64,000 bases of DNA from assembly GCA_017557405.1 (NCBI GenBank), contig JAFYYV010000013.1:50577-114576 (forward strand). The letters are read 5' to 3'. Of the stretch, positions 1 through 8,487 are shown one piece after another (the stretch's first letter is position 1; each line of letters starts with the position of its first letter). This DNA comes from Prevotella sp. (GTDB lineage: Bacteria; Bacteroidota; Bacteroidia; Bacteroidales; Bacteroidaceae). The notes under the pieces are model-generated. The model searched no databases and was not told the DNA's origin. It saw only the letters and a list, made by a program, of their open reading frames with translations. A program made the translations under genes and the position numbers.

Positions 1-1
1 A

Positions 2-151
2 GTTATGACAGGAATCGCCGAGCCATCAACCAACACCCAACAGCCATCATCCAATATCCTCTACGACCTGCAAGGCCGTCGAATGGCTGAAAATCAGCCG
101 TTGCACCCTGGTATCTACGTGAAAGACGGGCGGAAGTTTGTGGTGAAGTAG
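2..151 (+). CDS. C-terminal end of a secreted protein with sorting-type tail (partial)
   Basis: Only the last 49 codons are in the window, open at the left edge and ending at TAG 149-151. The visible part has a Ser/Thr/Gln/Pro/Asn-rich linker (EPSTNTQQPSSN) followed by a tail of the form ILYDLQGRRM...HPGIYVKDGRKFVVK. The same tail closes the proteins ending at 1297, 3697, 25201 and 35154, so it is probably a short C-terminal sorting or anchoring signal like those of the type IX secretion system; that role is inferred. The linker is encoded by a CCAACACCCAACAGCC-type repeat that also occurs between genes. The function of the missing body cannot be told. Confidence 0.8.
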   Translation, partial: VMTGIAEPSTNTQQPSSNILYDLQGRRMAENQPLHPGIYVKDGRKFVVK

Positions 152-154
152 TAA

Positions 155-192
155 AGACACAGAGCACACGGAGGAGACGGAGAGCACAGAGG
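155..192. repeat. Purine-rich word repeat (CACAGAGCACACGGAGG type)
   Basis: After the stop codon, a stretch of imperfect CACAGAG and ACGGAG words runs directly into the terminator stem. It resembles the other word-like repeats of this window. Confidence 0.4.
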
Positions 193-233
193 AAGACCAT
201 CGAACTCGAGCGAGTGCGGTGGTCTTTATTTTT
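193..233 (+). terminator. Rho-independent terminator
   Basis: The stem AAGACCATCG / CGGTGGTCTT (193-202 with 217-226, one G-T pair) encloses a 14-base loop and is followed by TATTTTTG. It ends transcription of the partial gene at the left edge. Confidence 0.75.
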
Positions 234-235
234 GA

Positions 236-289
236 ATCTTTAACTACGTTGAAAGGCTACGGGTAGGCTGTATCTTTAACTACGTTGAA
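236..289. repeat. 18-bp direct repeat
   Basis: ATCTTTAACTACGTTGAA occurs identically at 236-253 and 272-289. The 18 bases between contain AAGGCTACGGGTAGGC, a 16-mer found again at about 34027 inside a coding region. Confidence 0.7.
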
Positions 290-571
290 GATAGGAGGCA
301 CCTCGGAAATGCGGAAAAGTCTTTCCTATATTTTTCCTTACGCTTCCAACCTTTGAAGCAAGCTTCAGGTAGGAGTAAAGGAAAAAAACAAATAAATATA
401 TTTGGCATTTCACTCGGTTTTGAATAAAATTTTCACGTTCGACATAATAAATTCATTTATTCTGTGCTCACTTAATCAAATTTTTCACTATCTTTGCAAC
501 ACAGTAAAATGATGGAGAATGTAATCTATTCTTGTTTCGGGAACTAACTAATTGATATAAAGGATAATACA
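290..571 (+). promoter_or_regulatory. Non-coding leader with probable promoter
   Basis: No convincing gene is seen. A TATCTTTG box lies at 489-496 and matches the Bacteroidetes -7 consensus TAnnTTTG. The upstream element near 463-466 (TGTG) is weak. The box is 76 bases before the ATG at 572. Confidence 0.5.
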
Positions 572-1219
572 ATGAAAAGGATTAAAATGCAATGGGTCGT
601 CAGTGCCATGATGCTACTGATGGTTACCCCTGTGTGCGGCCAGAGCCGTTATTGTAACAGTTACGAGGATTTTGTTGGAAACCGATGGGAACAGTTGGAC
701 ACCATCTATCTGGTCGGTCATAGCAAGAGTCGCCAACTATGGTGGGGCGGCAACGACTATTCGCTGACTTCGGGGGACGATGCCATCGACAAGAAGTTGA
801 AGAAGGAAGCCTTTGTCGTGATGCAGGGCGACTCAATCTTCCTGAACTGTCACAACCTGAGGTATCAGAAGACTGTCTTCGGCAATGGCTTTACAAAGGC
901 CAGACGACTGGGGGACCTGGGTCTGCTGTTCGTCAACAAGATTATAGGCAAGGAAGCGATGTCGGGTGCCATGTTGGGCGCTATCGGTGGCGCTATTGCT
1001 GCCAGCAAGCAGATGAAGCAACAGGTGTGCTACGTCATCTCGAACGGTGCTGACAGGAAGGGACGCATCGAGGTGAGGTTGATTGACGATGAGTTGATGG
1101 ACCAGATGATTGCGAACCGCGCCGATCTTCACGACGAGTACTACGCTGAGAAGAAAGCCTCGAAACGTCGGTTGGCCGAACATGTAATCCCCATTCTCGA
1201 GAAGGCTGGTCTGTTTTAA
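572..1219 (+). CDS. Exported protein of unknown function
   Basis: The 215-residue product starts with a signal peptide (basic MKRIKMQW, a hydrophobic core, cleavage likely after VCGQ). The mature part has a conserved-looking beta-rich start (WEQLDTIYLVGHSKSRQLWWGG), a central sentence VVMQGDSIFLNCHNLRYQ, and a Gly/Ala-rich hydrophobic segment AMSGAMLGAIGGAIAAS around residues 128-145 that may touch a membrane. The C-terminus is charged. It is monocistronic, with a TATCTTTG promoter box upstream and a shared bidirectional terminator downstream. I do not recognise the family with confidence; it resembles small hypothetical exported proteins common in Bacteroides and Prevotella. Confidence 0.75.
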   Translation: MKRIKMQWVVSAMMLLMVTPVCGQSRYCNSYEDFVGNRWEQLDTIYLVGHSKSRQLWWGGNDYSLTSGDDAIDKKLKKEAFVVMQGDSIFLNCHNLRYQKTVFGNGFTKARRLGDLGLLFVNKIIGKEAMSGAMLGAIGGAIAASKQMKQQVCYVISNGADRKGRIEVRLIDDELMDQMIANRADLHDEYYAEKKASKRRLAEHVIPILEKAGLF

Positions 1220-1256
1220 CAGGCGAAAGAGTAAAACGATTCGGAAGAAGACAAAC

Positions 1257-1290
1257 AAAAGGCGGAACTTTGTGGGCTCCGCCTTTTTGT
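1257..1290. terminator. Bidirectional terminator between convergent genes
   Basis: The perfect stem AAAAGGCGGA / TCCGCCTTTT (1257-1266 with 1278-1287) has A-run and T-run flanks, so it can serve both the 572-1219 gene and the minus-strand gene ending at 1297. Confidence 0.85.
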
Positions 1291-1296
1291 TTTTGT

Positions 1297-3654
1297 TTAT
1301 TTCACTACGTATTTGCGACCGTTGCGGATGTAGATGCCCGGTTGGTCGGGAGTGGTCATGCGTCGGCCTTGCAGGTCGTAGATGGCGTTGTTGGCTGGGT
1401 TTTCGATAGCCTCTTCGGTGTTTACGATCTCAATTCCATCAGCGGCCTCGTTAACCTTGCGCATTTGTTCGGCGTCGAGTATCAACCAACGTTGCGCGGT
1501 GGACGTGTTCGCGAGGTTCAGCGTGCCCGCTGTGACAGCGGTGGCAGAGCTTGCTGAGAGCACGTGCGGCGACCAGTTGTAGGTCTCGGGATGGATGATC
1601 CAATAGCCACGCAGGCGGTCGGAGGTGACGTCGACGCGGCCTTTCATGAGCTGCATACCATCGGCGGTGCTGGGGTTGGTACGCTCTACGGTGCCGAAGC
1701 CGGTGCTGGAATAGGTGAGCAAATGGCCTGTCGCCACATTGCGGAACTGATAGAGTTGGTTGCTGGGCGTGAACGTGAGCACCCATGCAACGCTGTCGTT
1801 GTCTTCGGCCTCGGCGGCCGTCATGGCGCGAAGGGCGAGTTTTCCGTTCTTGACCTCCTTGAGGAACGAGGTGCCACGACCACGTGAGGCGTTCTCGTTC
1901 TTGATGTAGTAGCGCTGTCCGTCCACGATGTCGAACGAATAATAAGGCATGGCGTGATGGGCGCTGCTGGTCTCCAGTCCGTCCTCGGCCAATGCCTCGC
2001 ATACGAGTCCATTCCCGAAATAGAGCAGTTCAGAGTGATTGTCTTCCTGCGCACCATTGATGCCGTAGGGCCACATGTGCTGATAGTCACCGTTGAGTTG
2101 CTGGCCAGTGGTGTTATCCCAGAAGTCGAGCACCTCCGTCACTCGTTCACCGAGCCAATGGCCTGTTCCGTATCCGTCGCCGTTGACCGACTCGCGCAGA
2201 ATCCTTCCACTCCATTGCGTGCCCGCCCAAGGGATGACACCGATGCCATGTAGCATCTCGTGGAGCAGGGTGCCTGTGGCCTGATACGACGTGTTGGGTC
2301 CCACGTGAATCCATCCTCCATAGGAGCAATCGGCTGTGGGCGTATCCTCCGCGTAACCCACACTGAAGTTCACGTCGCTGAGTTGTGTGAGGTTGTTCCA
2401 AATGTCAACAGCATCCTTCGTGGCTTGGGTGATGCGGTCCTTGGCTGCGCCTTCCCCGCCAGAGCGGATGTCGTAGGTCAGTTTTCCTTTGGGAATGGTG
2501 TAGAACTTCAGCACATCACCGTATTTCACGCGTCCGTTCACGTGTTTCACGTAGGCTCGCATGAAATAGAGCGTGGCGGGCTGCAGGTCCTCCAACCTGT
2601 AGATGCGTCCGCTGTTCTCCAGATAGCGCGTCGTGGTATTGTCTTCGATAGTGGGATTGCCTGTGGTGTTCCAACAGAAGCCCTGCTCGACAATGTCTTC
2701 TTCTTTGAATCCTTGGTAGCTCATGCGTCCGAAGGCCTTCGTGGCACCACGAGCATAGCGCGTATCGGTGGTCACAATGTAGCCACCGTTGTACCAACGG
2801 TAGTCTTCGTTAGCAGCCTGCAGACGGCTGTTCATGGCCTTCACATCGGCCAGCTTCGCCTCATCGTTGTCGTAAAGGGCTTGTGCCTCATCGATGAGCG
2901 CCTTGAATTCGGTAGCCCCCGTCCCACTTCCGTCTCCATAAAGGGTGTTGGCTGCATCGAGATACGACTTCAAGAACGTTTTCTGGTAGTCCACATCCGT
3001 CTTGTCGATGTCGTGGTCGCGTAGGATTCTGACGCGGTCGATAATCAGCTTGGCCGTTTCGCCATTGGCATTTTGTGTGGCCATGTAGCCCACTTGGATG
3101 TGTCCCGAGGTCTGTGCCGTGAGTGTGAAGGTGAGCGTATCGTTCGTCCATTGTCCTGTGGCAGCTTGCTTAAGCGCTGACTGTGCGCGTTTTCCACGTT
3201 TTGGAACCCATGCGTTTTGTCCTTTCAGGTTCTCTTCGGAAGCGGCATTCCATAGGGTCACAATCACTTGGTAGCTGCCTGGTAGAAGCGTGACATCTTG
3301 CGTCAGATAACCCGAGAGGGTCTTGTTGGGAATGATGGCCAGACCACCGCCCGGCTCACCATTGGGACCTGTTGCAGGAACAGCCTCGCCGTTGAAAGTG
3401 GCTGCCGTGCCATATTGGAACACACCTACCACGACATAAGCGTCTTTCGAGTTGTATAGTTCCCAACTCTCCACGTCGTACTGCTTGTCCTCCACATTCC
3501 CCATGTCGCCTTGCTTCACATCGAAATGCTGGTCGAACGCCGCATTCTGCAGGTATTCAGACGTGATGTCATAGTAGTCGGTCTGTGCCTGGGCGTTCCC
3601 AGCCATCGCAAAGGCTAACAGGCCTGTTGTCAGCAATCTGTTATAGTATTTCAT
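1297..3654 (-). CDS. Secreted HEXXH metallopeptidase-like protein, shorter paralogue
   Basis: This 785-residue protein begins with a signal peptide (AMAGNAQAQ). In order it shows an N-terminal jelly-roll-like region (25-210), a short helical FIVAR-like stretch (225-285), a fibronectin-III-like domain (295-390, GFCW...TLYFMRAYV), and a zinc-peptidase-like core with HEMLHGIG at 465-472. A ricin-like beta region and the YDLQGRRM...GIYIRNGRKYVVK tail follow. The usual third metzincin ligand after HEXXHXXG is replaced by Pro. A conserved QHMWPYGINGA motif near 525, shared with the neighbour, may supply the third ligand. It sits 42 bases downstream of its longer paralogue and is probably co-transcribed with it. 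Substrate unknown; host or dietary glycoprotein is a guess. Confidence 0.8.
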   Translation of the reverse strand: MKYYNRLLTTGLLAFAMAGNAQAQTDYYDITSEYLQNAAFDQHFDVKQGDMGNVEDKQYDVESWELYNSKDAYVVVGVFQYGTAATFNGEAVPATGPNGEPGGGLAIIPNKTLSGYLTQDVTLLPGSYQVIVTLWNAASEENLKGQNAWVPKRGKRAQSALKQAATGQWTNDTLTFTLTAQTSGHIQVGYMATQNANGETAKLIIDRVRILRDHDIDKTDVDYQKTFLKSYLDAANTLYGDGSGTGATEFKALIDEAQALYDNDEAKLADVKAMNSRLQAANEDYRWYNGGYIVTTDTRYARGATKAFGRMSYQGFKEEDIVEQGFCWNTTGNPTIEDNTTTRYLENSGRIYRLEDLQPATLYFMRAYVKHVNGRVKYGDVLKFYTIPKGKLTYDIRSGGEGAAKDRITQATKDAVDIWNNLTQLSDVNFSVGYAEDTPTADCSYGGWIHVGPNTSYQATGTLLHEMLHGIGVIPWAGTQWSGRILRESVNGDGYGTGHWLGERVTEVLDFWDNTTGQQLNGDYQHMWPYGINGAQEDNHSELLYFGNGLVCEALAEDGLETSSAHHAMPYYSFDIVDGQRYYIKNENASRGRGTSFLKEVKNGKLALRAMTAAEAEDNDSVAWVLTFTPSNQLYQFRNVATGHLLTYSSTGFGTVERTNPSTADGMQLMKGRVDVTSDRLRGYWIIHPETYNWSPHVLSASSATAVTAGTLNLANTSTAQRWLILDAEQMRKVNEAADGIEIVNTEEAIENPANNAIYDLQGRRMTTPDQPGIYIRNGRKYVVK

Positions 3655-3657
3655 AGG

Positions 3658-3690
3658 TATGAGTTTATGAGTTCATGAGTTTTAATGTTT
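3658..3690. repeat. Word repeat (ATGAGTTTATGAGTTCATGAG type)
   Basis: Three imperfect ATGAGTT words fill the gap between the two HEXXH paralogues. The same family fills 17970-18074. Confidence 0.6.
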
Positions 3691-3696
3691 ATTAGA

Positions 3697-6600
3697 CTAC
3701 TTCATCACCTTGCGGCCATTCACGATGTAAATGCCTGGTTGCAGAGTTCGACGTTCGTCTAACTTCACACCTTGTAGACTGTAGATGGCATTGTCTTTTT
3801 CCATTTTTTCGATAGGTTTCTCGGTAATGCCCACTGTCACTTTGTCGGGATTGCCTAGGAAATGAAGGCGGAAATTATCGAAGATGCTCCAATACATGTT
3901 GTCAGACGAAGAACAGCGGATTCCCACATTGAAGTTTCCTCCACTAGTCGTATGCTTGTATTCGACCATGTTGTCGTAGAGTCCTTTTGCGAAATAGGCG
4001 CTGGTGGATTGCATGTCGTTGGGGATGAATCCATTGCCTACTTCCACCTCGTTTCCTTTTCCAACTTTGCTCTTTTGAGCCTCTGCACAGACGTTCTTCA
4101 CCTTCGCCTGTTTGGTGCTCATGTAGAGATAGGTCGAGATGTTATTGGTAGGATTGGTGGTATAGGCTGTATAAGCATCGGCCGACGAACCAGGACGTTG
4201 GAATGCCTGTGCATGGAATTGATAGACGCCAGCGGGCATGTTGCTCATCGTCTGATAGAAATTGAAGGTGGACTGATAGAACTCGGCACATGAATAGTTG
4301 AGTGTGGCGCCGCCGTTCCATCCCGAAAGCGTCTCGATGGAGGGGTCTTTCATCATGTAAGTCAGGTCGAAAGGATTAGCTTCATCGGTAGGTGTAGCAT
4401 TCGACAGGAAAGTGAAGCTCGCAGTCCGCGCCTCTTCAATCAGTGAGGCAATCGTAGCAGCCGAGGGCGAAGTGGCTTGCTGGCTCTCAATGGAGGCGAT
4501 GGCTGCATCAATGGCTTCGTCAGTACCTGCGGCATTCTCTTCGTGCTCAACGGCTCGCAAAGCTTTGATGTTCTTCAGCAAGTCGTTGAGTTCAGCATTA
4601 TAAGCGGTCTTGGCACTCTCTTCGAGTACGTCCAACTGACTCGATTCCAGGATGAGCCATCGTTGTTGTGTGGCGTCATTGGCCAATGAAAGCACCGCTG
4701 TCGAGACGCTTCCATTCGCTGATGCGCTCAGTCCGCGTGGGTCGCGAGCGGCATGATGTAGCATCCAGTAGCCACGAAGACCCGTCCCAGATGCGGCTTC
4801 GATGCGGGCGGGCATCAGATGGAAGTCTTCGTTCGAAGAGGGCGACGAAGTTACCGTACGTGCCGATGTGCTGCTGATGGAGAGGTATCTGCCTGTGGCG
4901 ACATTATGCAGTTGATAGAACTGGTTGCCAGGTGTGAACGAGATGTACCAAGCGGCATGGTCATCATCGGTCGCTTCGTCGTTGGTCATCTCAGTCCATC
5001 GCAATTGTCCGCTATCGTTGCAAGTCAGGAACGAATTATATAGTCCGCGGTCCACAGACTCGTTCTTCAGATAATACTTTACGTCATCCTTGCAATCGAA
5101 CGAATAGTAGGGGTCGGCAAAATGATTGTCGGTGTGCTCCAATCCATCTTCTCCCAAAGCTTGGCAAAGCATCGCGTTCGCGATATAAAGGCTTTCGCTA
5201 CCATCATCTTCACTCGCACCATTGATTCCATACGGCCACATGTGTTGAGTGTCGCCATTGAGCACGGTTGTCGTGTTGTTGTCCCAGAAATGCAGGAATT
5301 CAGTCACACGGTCGCCCAGCCACAGTCCCGTTCCACGTCCATTGCCATCGAGTCGTTCGCGCAAGATGTCCTTGCTCCATTGCGTGGAGTAGGGGACCAG
5401 TCCCAGTCCGTGTTGCATCTCGTGCATGATGGTTCCCGTGCGCTGATACGACGTGTTGGCTCCCACGTTCATCCACGGCTGGTTCTGATAGTTGCAGTCG
5501 GCTGTGGGCGTTCCAGAACTATAGGTTACATCAAAACACTTCACCACACTTGTCAGGTTGTTGAAATAGGAGATGGCCGAGTTCACGGCATCCTTGATGC
5601 GCGCCTCTGTGGCAGCATCGCCACGGTTGTGGAAGTTCCACGTGATGTTACCCTTGGGGATGGTGTAGAACTTGATTACATCGCCATAGCCTACCTGTCG
5701 TCCGCTCGTGATGGCATAGGCACGCATATAATACAACGTGGCGGGCTGGAGATTCTCTATCTTGTAGATGTAGCCGTTGTGGTTGTAGAACGAGGTGGCG
5801 CGCTGGTCGTCGATGGTGGGATTGGGATTGGTGCTGATGCAGAAGCCGCGCTCCGTGATGTTCGAACCCGATGTGGAAAGTCGACCGAATGCCATCGTGG
5901 CGCCACGAGCGAAACGCGGGTCGGTGGTCACAGTGGGCACACTACCCGTGGGATTCGCCCATAGATAGGTGTCAACGGCTTGCTGGAGGGCCGTGATGGC
6001 TGCCAATACGTCGTCGAACGATGCATCGTTGTTGTCATACACGGCTTGCGCCGCATCGATGGCGGCTTTTAAGGTTGCGGCTCCGTTGCCATCGCCCGAG
6101 CCATAATAGCTATTAGCGCTGGTCAGTTCGTTCTTCAAATCTTGCTTTTTCAATGCGGCATCAGCGGTTCCGACTGGTGTGTCGCGCAACAGTTTTACAA
6201 AGTCGAGTACCACCTTTGCATGGTTGCCGCTACCGCTGTTTTGCGTCGAACCGTAACCAATTTGGATTTTCCCTTTTGCTTCGGCGGTGACCGTGAATTT
6301 GATGGTGTCAACCATCCATTTGCCCGTATCGAATGATGAAATGCTCGACATGCGACGCGTGCCCGACGAAGGAATCCATCCCACCAAACTCTTGCCCACC
6401 GTCTGGCTGCTGGGATTATACCAAGCCGAGACCAATGCGTATTCACCAGCAGGAAGTGTCATATTTTGATAGAAGATGAGCGATTGTTCCCAACCGGTGC
6501 TCAAAGCCAAGCAGCCACCTTGTGACGTTCCGTCATAACCCTTTGCAGGAACAGGTGTGTTGTTGAAGGTTTTGCCTGTGCCAAAGGCGTAAATGCCCGT

Positions 6601-6825
6601 GATGGTATAATCTACTGTGATATTCTTCGTCCATCCTTCAATGTCGCGAATCTCTTGCGCTACATTGCCTGTTTGGTCGGCATCATATTGGATACCCGAG
6701 TCGAAACCGGCGTTCTGCAGATACACCGATGTAACATCGTAAAGACTCTGTGCGTATAGGGAAGAAATGCCTAAGAACCAGCATCCGGCAGCCAATAGCC
6801 AACACCAAAACGATTTGATTTTCAT
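3697..6825 (-). CDS. Secreted HEXXH metallopeptidase-like protein, longer paralogue
   Basis: The 1042-residue product has a Trp/Cys-rich signal peptide (WCWLLAAGCWFLG) and then the same architecture as the downstream 785-residue protein. This comprises a jelly-roll-like region, a helical linker, a fibronectin-III-like domain (300-395), and a peptidase-like core with HEMQHGLG at 468-475 and QHMWPYGINGA about 60 residues later. It adds about 250 residues, with a helical FIVAR-like stretch and a second carbohydrate-binding-like jelly roll, before the tail YSLQGVKL...GIYIVNGRKVMK. It is the first gene of a two-gene minus-strand unit; a TATCTTTG box (complement of 6867-6874) lies upstream. The zinc-peptidase role rests on HEXXH only. 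Confidence 0.8.
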   Translation of the reverse strand: MKIKSFWCWLLAAGCWFLGISSLYAQSLYDVTSVYLQNAGFDSGIQYDADQTGNVAQEIRDIEGWTKNITVDYTITGIYAFGTGKTFNNTPVPAKGYDGTSQGGCLALSTGWEQSLIFYQNMTLPAGEYALVSAWYNPSSQTVGKSLVGWIPSSGTRRMSSISSFDTGKWMVDTIKFTVTAEAKGKIQIGYGSTQNSGSGNHAKVVLDFVKLLRDTPVGTADAALKKQDLKNELTSANSYYGSGDGNGAATLKAAIDAAQAVYDNNDASFDDVLAAITALQQAVDTYLWANPTGSVPTVTTDPRFARGATMAFGRLSTSGSNITERGFCISTNPNPTIDDQRATSFYNHNGYIYKIENLQPATLYYMRAYAITSGRQVGYGDVIKFYTIPKGNITWNFHNRGDAATEARIKDAVNSAISYFNNLTSVVKCFDVTYSSGTPTADCNYQNQPWMNVGANTSYQRTGTIMHEMQHGLGLVPYSTQWSKDILRERLDGNGRGTGLWLGDRVTEFLHFWDNNTTTVLNGDTQHMWPYGINGASEDDGSESLYIANAMLCQALGEDGLEHTDNHFADPYYSFDCKDDVKYYLKNESVDRGLYNSFLTCNDSGQLRWTEMTNDEATDDDHAAWYISFTPGNQFYQLHNVATGRYLSISSTSARTVTSSPSSNEDFHLMPARIEAASGTGLRGYWMLHHAARDPRGLSASANGSVSTAVLSLANDATQQRWLILESSQLDVLEESAKTAYNAELNDLLKNIKALRAVEHEENAAGTDEAIDAAIASIESQQATSPSAATIASLIEEARTASFTFLSNATPTDEANPFDLTYMMKDPSIETLSGWNGGATLNYSCAEFYQSTFNFYQTMSNMPAGVYQFHAQAFQRPGSSADAYTAYTTNPTNNISTYLYMSTKQAKVKNVCAEAQKSKVGKGNEVEVGNGFIPNDMQSTSAYFAKGLYDNMVEYKHTTSGGNFNVGIRCSSSDNMYWSIFDNFRLHFLGNPDKVTVGITEKPIEKMEKDNAIYSLQGVKLDERRTLQPGIYIVNGRKVMK

Positions 6826-6866
6826 ATATTAGCGAGTTTGAATTGTAAATTGGTTTTCATTTTGTG

Positions 6867-6874
6867 CAAAGATA
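6867..6874 (-). promoter_or_regulatory. -7 promoter box
   Basis: The complement reads TATCTTTG, 42 bases before the ATG at 6825. No clear -33 TTG is seen at the expected distance. Confidence 0.55.
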
Positions 6875-6912
6875 ATCATTTTTTTTGCATTTACCACATT
6901 TAAAACACAAAA

Positions 6913-6953
6913 AAACAAAACAACGCCCTAAACAATGGTTCAAGGCGTTGTTT
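6913..6953 (-). terminator. Terminator of the DUF3332-like gene
   Basis: The stem AAAACAACGCC / GGCGTTGTTT (6917-6927 with 6944-6953) reads on the minus strand as a hairpin followed by a T-rich run. Confidence 0.75.
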
Positions 6954-6984
6954 CGAAGTATAAAGTATGACCTTTGTCGATGTT

Positions 6985-7536
6985 TTAGCGCATAGCCCAA
7001 TAGGTGCCACCACCGGCAGCCATGCGAACCTGGTGCAGACCAGCCTCGTCCAAACCGACATTCATCTGCTGGCCATCGGACAGCGTCACACGGATGGTGC
7101 CATCGTGGTTGAAGCGGAAGATCTCGCGCACCTCACCATTCTGGATCTGTGACCATGAGTCGTTCTTTTGGTCGTGGATGAACTTCAGCATCTCGCCCTC
7201 GGGGTTAGTGATTTCATATCCATCCTTCAAAGTCTTCACGGCATAGTAGCGACCGTCTTGTCCCATCACTTGCTGGGTCTTGCCTACATTGCTGGCAATG
7301 GGGTTGTCACCTGACCAGAACTCGATGGTATTGAACAAAAGGGCGTCGGCGAAAGAGCAGATGCCATAAACGGGCAACAGCACAACACCAATGATGGCAT
7401 TGAGGAACTTGCTGCCTGTGGCGTGGCAGTTCCAATCTGCGAACTTGTTGAACAAACTGTAGGAACCGATGCACGAGCTTGTCATCATAGTGCCAGCCAT
7501 CAACAGGGCGGCGACTTTCAGATTCTTGATTTTCAT
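6985..7536 (-). CDS. DUF3332-like lipoprotein
   Basis: The ATG at 7536 gives 183 residues; an in-frame TTG six bases earlier is less likely. The signal peptide ends in a lipobox (MMTSSC), so the protein should be lipid-anchored. The mature start GSYSLFNKFADWN, then a hydrophobic segment IIGVVLLPVYGICSFADALL and NTIEFWSGDNP, match my recollection of the DUF3332 family. The C-terminal half is beta-rich with a repeated ligand-like pattern (QDGRYYAVKTL, HDGTIRVTLSDGQQ). A near-consensus box (complement TATCTTCG, 7579-7586) lies upstream and a good terminator downstream, so it is likely monocistronic. Function unknown. Confidence 0.8.
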   Translation of the reverse strand: MKIKNLKVAALLMAGTMMTSSCIGSYSLFNKFADWNCHATGSKFLNAIIGVVLLPVYGICSFADALLFNTIEFWSGDNPIASNVGKTQQVMGQDGRYYAVKTLKDGYEITNPEGEMLKFIHDQKNDSWSQIQNGEVREIFRFNHDGTIRVTLSDGQQMNVGLDEAGLHQVRMAAGGGTYWAMR

Positions 7537-7641
7537 ATTCAATATGTTTTAAAGTTAGTAAATGATTGTTTCTGATTGCGAAGATAAATAATATGGTTGA
7601 TAATTACCACAAAGGGCGGTTGTTTTTAACAATTTTTCCAC

Positions 7642-8487
7642 TTAATTCATGTTATACGTGTGAACACTGCTGCCTTGAGCCGATGGTAGGTAGTTGATTC
7701 CCCACCAACACATTTGCAACAAAATGAAACACACGATCAGCATCCACAAGGCCACATGGAGCCGCGACTGAGGTAGACGACGATAGTGAATATAAGCCAG
7801 ATAACCGAACCAAGTGATGGCTGCCCACGTCTCTTTCGGGTCCCATGCCCAGTAATGTCCCCACGCCTCTTTGGCCCACAAGGCTCCGAAGAGCATTCCA
7901 AAAGTCATGAAAGCCAATCCTACATTGACCAAGTTATCTGTAATGGCCATCTCGTCGCTCCTCACTTTACTATTTTTTTCATCTTTCATCTTTCGCTCGG
8001 CCCTTTGGGACGCTTGCCTGAGCAAGAATCTTTCATCTATTAACAGGTATCCTGCCATCACCGTGGCGGCTCCTAAAAGTGCGTAGGCGAACATGTAAAC
8101 GATGACGTGAGGTGCGAACCAAGGGCTCTGTAGCGCTGGCATGAGCGTCTTGGAATGGATTTCGGGTTTGATGACATTGATGCAGACGAAGACAAAAGCC
8201 AATAACGTGGAGAACGAGAGTATCCACTTGTAATGCCAGCGACCATAGATCAAGATGCCCACCAATGGTAAGAAGAACGAATACCACAGACGAGTCTCGC
8301 CCATCGTGCGAAGCGGTGGACGCTCGAAAGAAATCCACAAACCCACGATGAAGGCGAAGAAGACGACCAATCCGATGATGGTCGTCACGTAGGCGGTGCG
8401 CGTCTTGTCGCGCCAAGCAGCGTATGCGCCCGCTACCCAAAGCACAACGGCACAAACGGCAAAATAGATGAAATGGCTCCAGTTCAT
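7642..8487 (-). CDS. ccsA: Cytochrome c biogenesis protein CcsA/CcmC-type
   Basis: This is a 281-residue multi-pass membrane protein of the heme-handling family that delivers heme to apocytochrome c in System II maturation. The Trp-rich heme motif WGHYWAWDPKETW is at residues 209-221. A conserved His is at 127 (FAPHVIVY) and a C-terminal His occurs in SSVHTYN. About eight hydrophobic segments are visible. It overlaps resB by four bases (ATGA-type), so the two are translated together. Residues about 160-180 (QRAERKMKDEKNSKV) are poorly conserved in style and encoded partly by a TTTCATCTTTCATC word repeat, so they look like an inserted loop. Confidence 0.93.
   Translation of the reverse strand: MNWSHFIYFAVCAVVLWVAGAYAAWRDKTRTAYVTTIIGLVVFFAFIVGLWISFERPPLRTMGETRLWYSFFLPLVGILIYGRWHYKWILSFSTLLAFVFVCINVIKPEIHSKTLMPALQSPWFAPHVIVYMFAYALLGAATVMAGYLLIDERFLLRQASQRAERKMKDEKNSKVRSDEMAITDNLVNVGLAFMTFGMLFGALWAKEAWGHYWAWDPKETWAAITWFGYLAYIHYRRLPQSRLHVALWMLIVCFILLQMCWWGINYLPSAQGSSVHTYNMN
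7974..8037. repeat. In-frame word repeat inside ccsA
   Basis: TTTTTTCATCTTTCATCTTTCG is followed by a GC-rich palindrome-like piece containing CAGGCAAGCGTCCC (on the complement) and another CTTTCATC. It encodes a charged loop between two membrane helices. An 11-base piece, CAGGCAAGCGT, recurs at about 20386 between genes. Confidence 0.55.
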
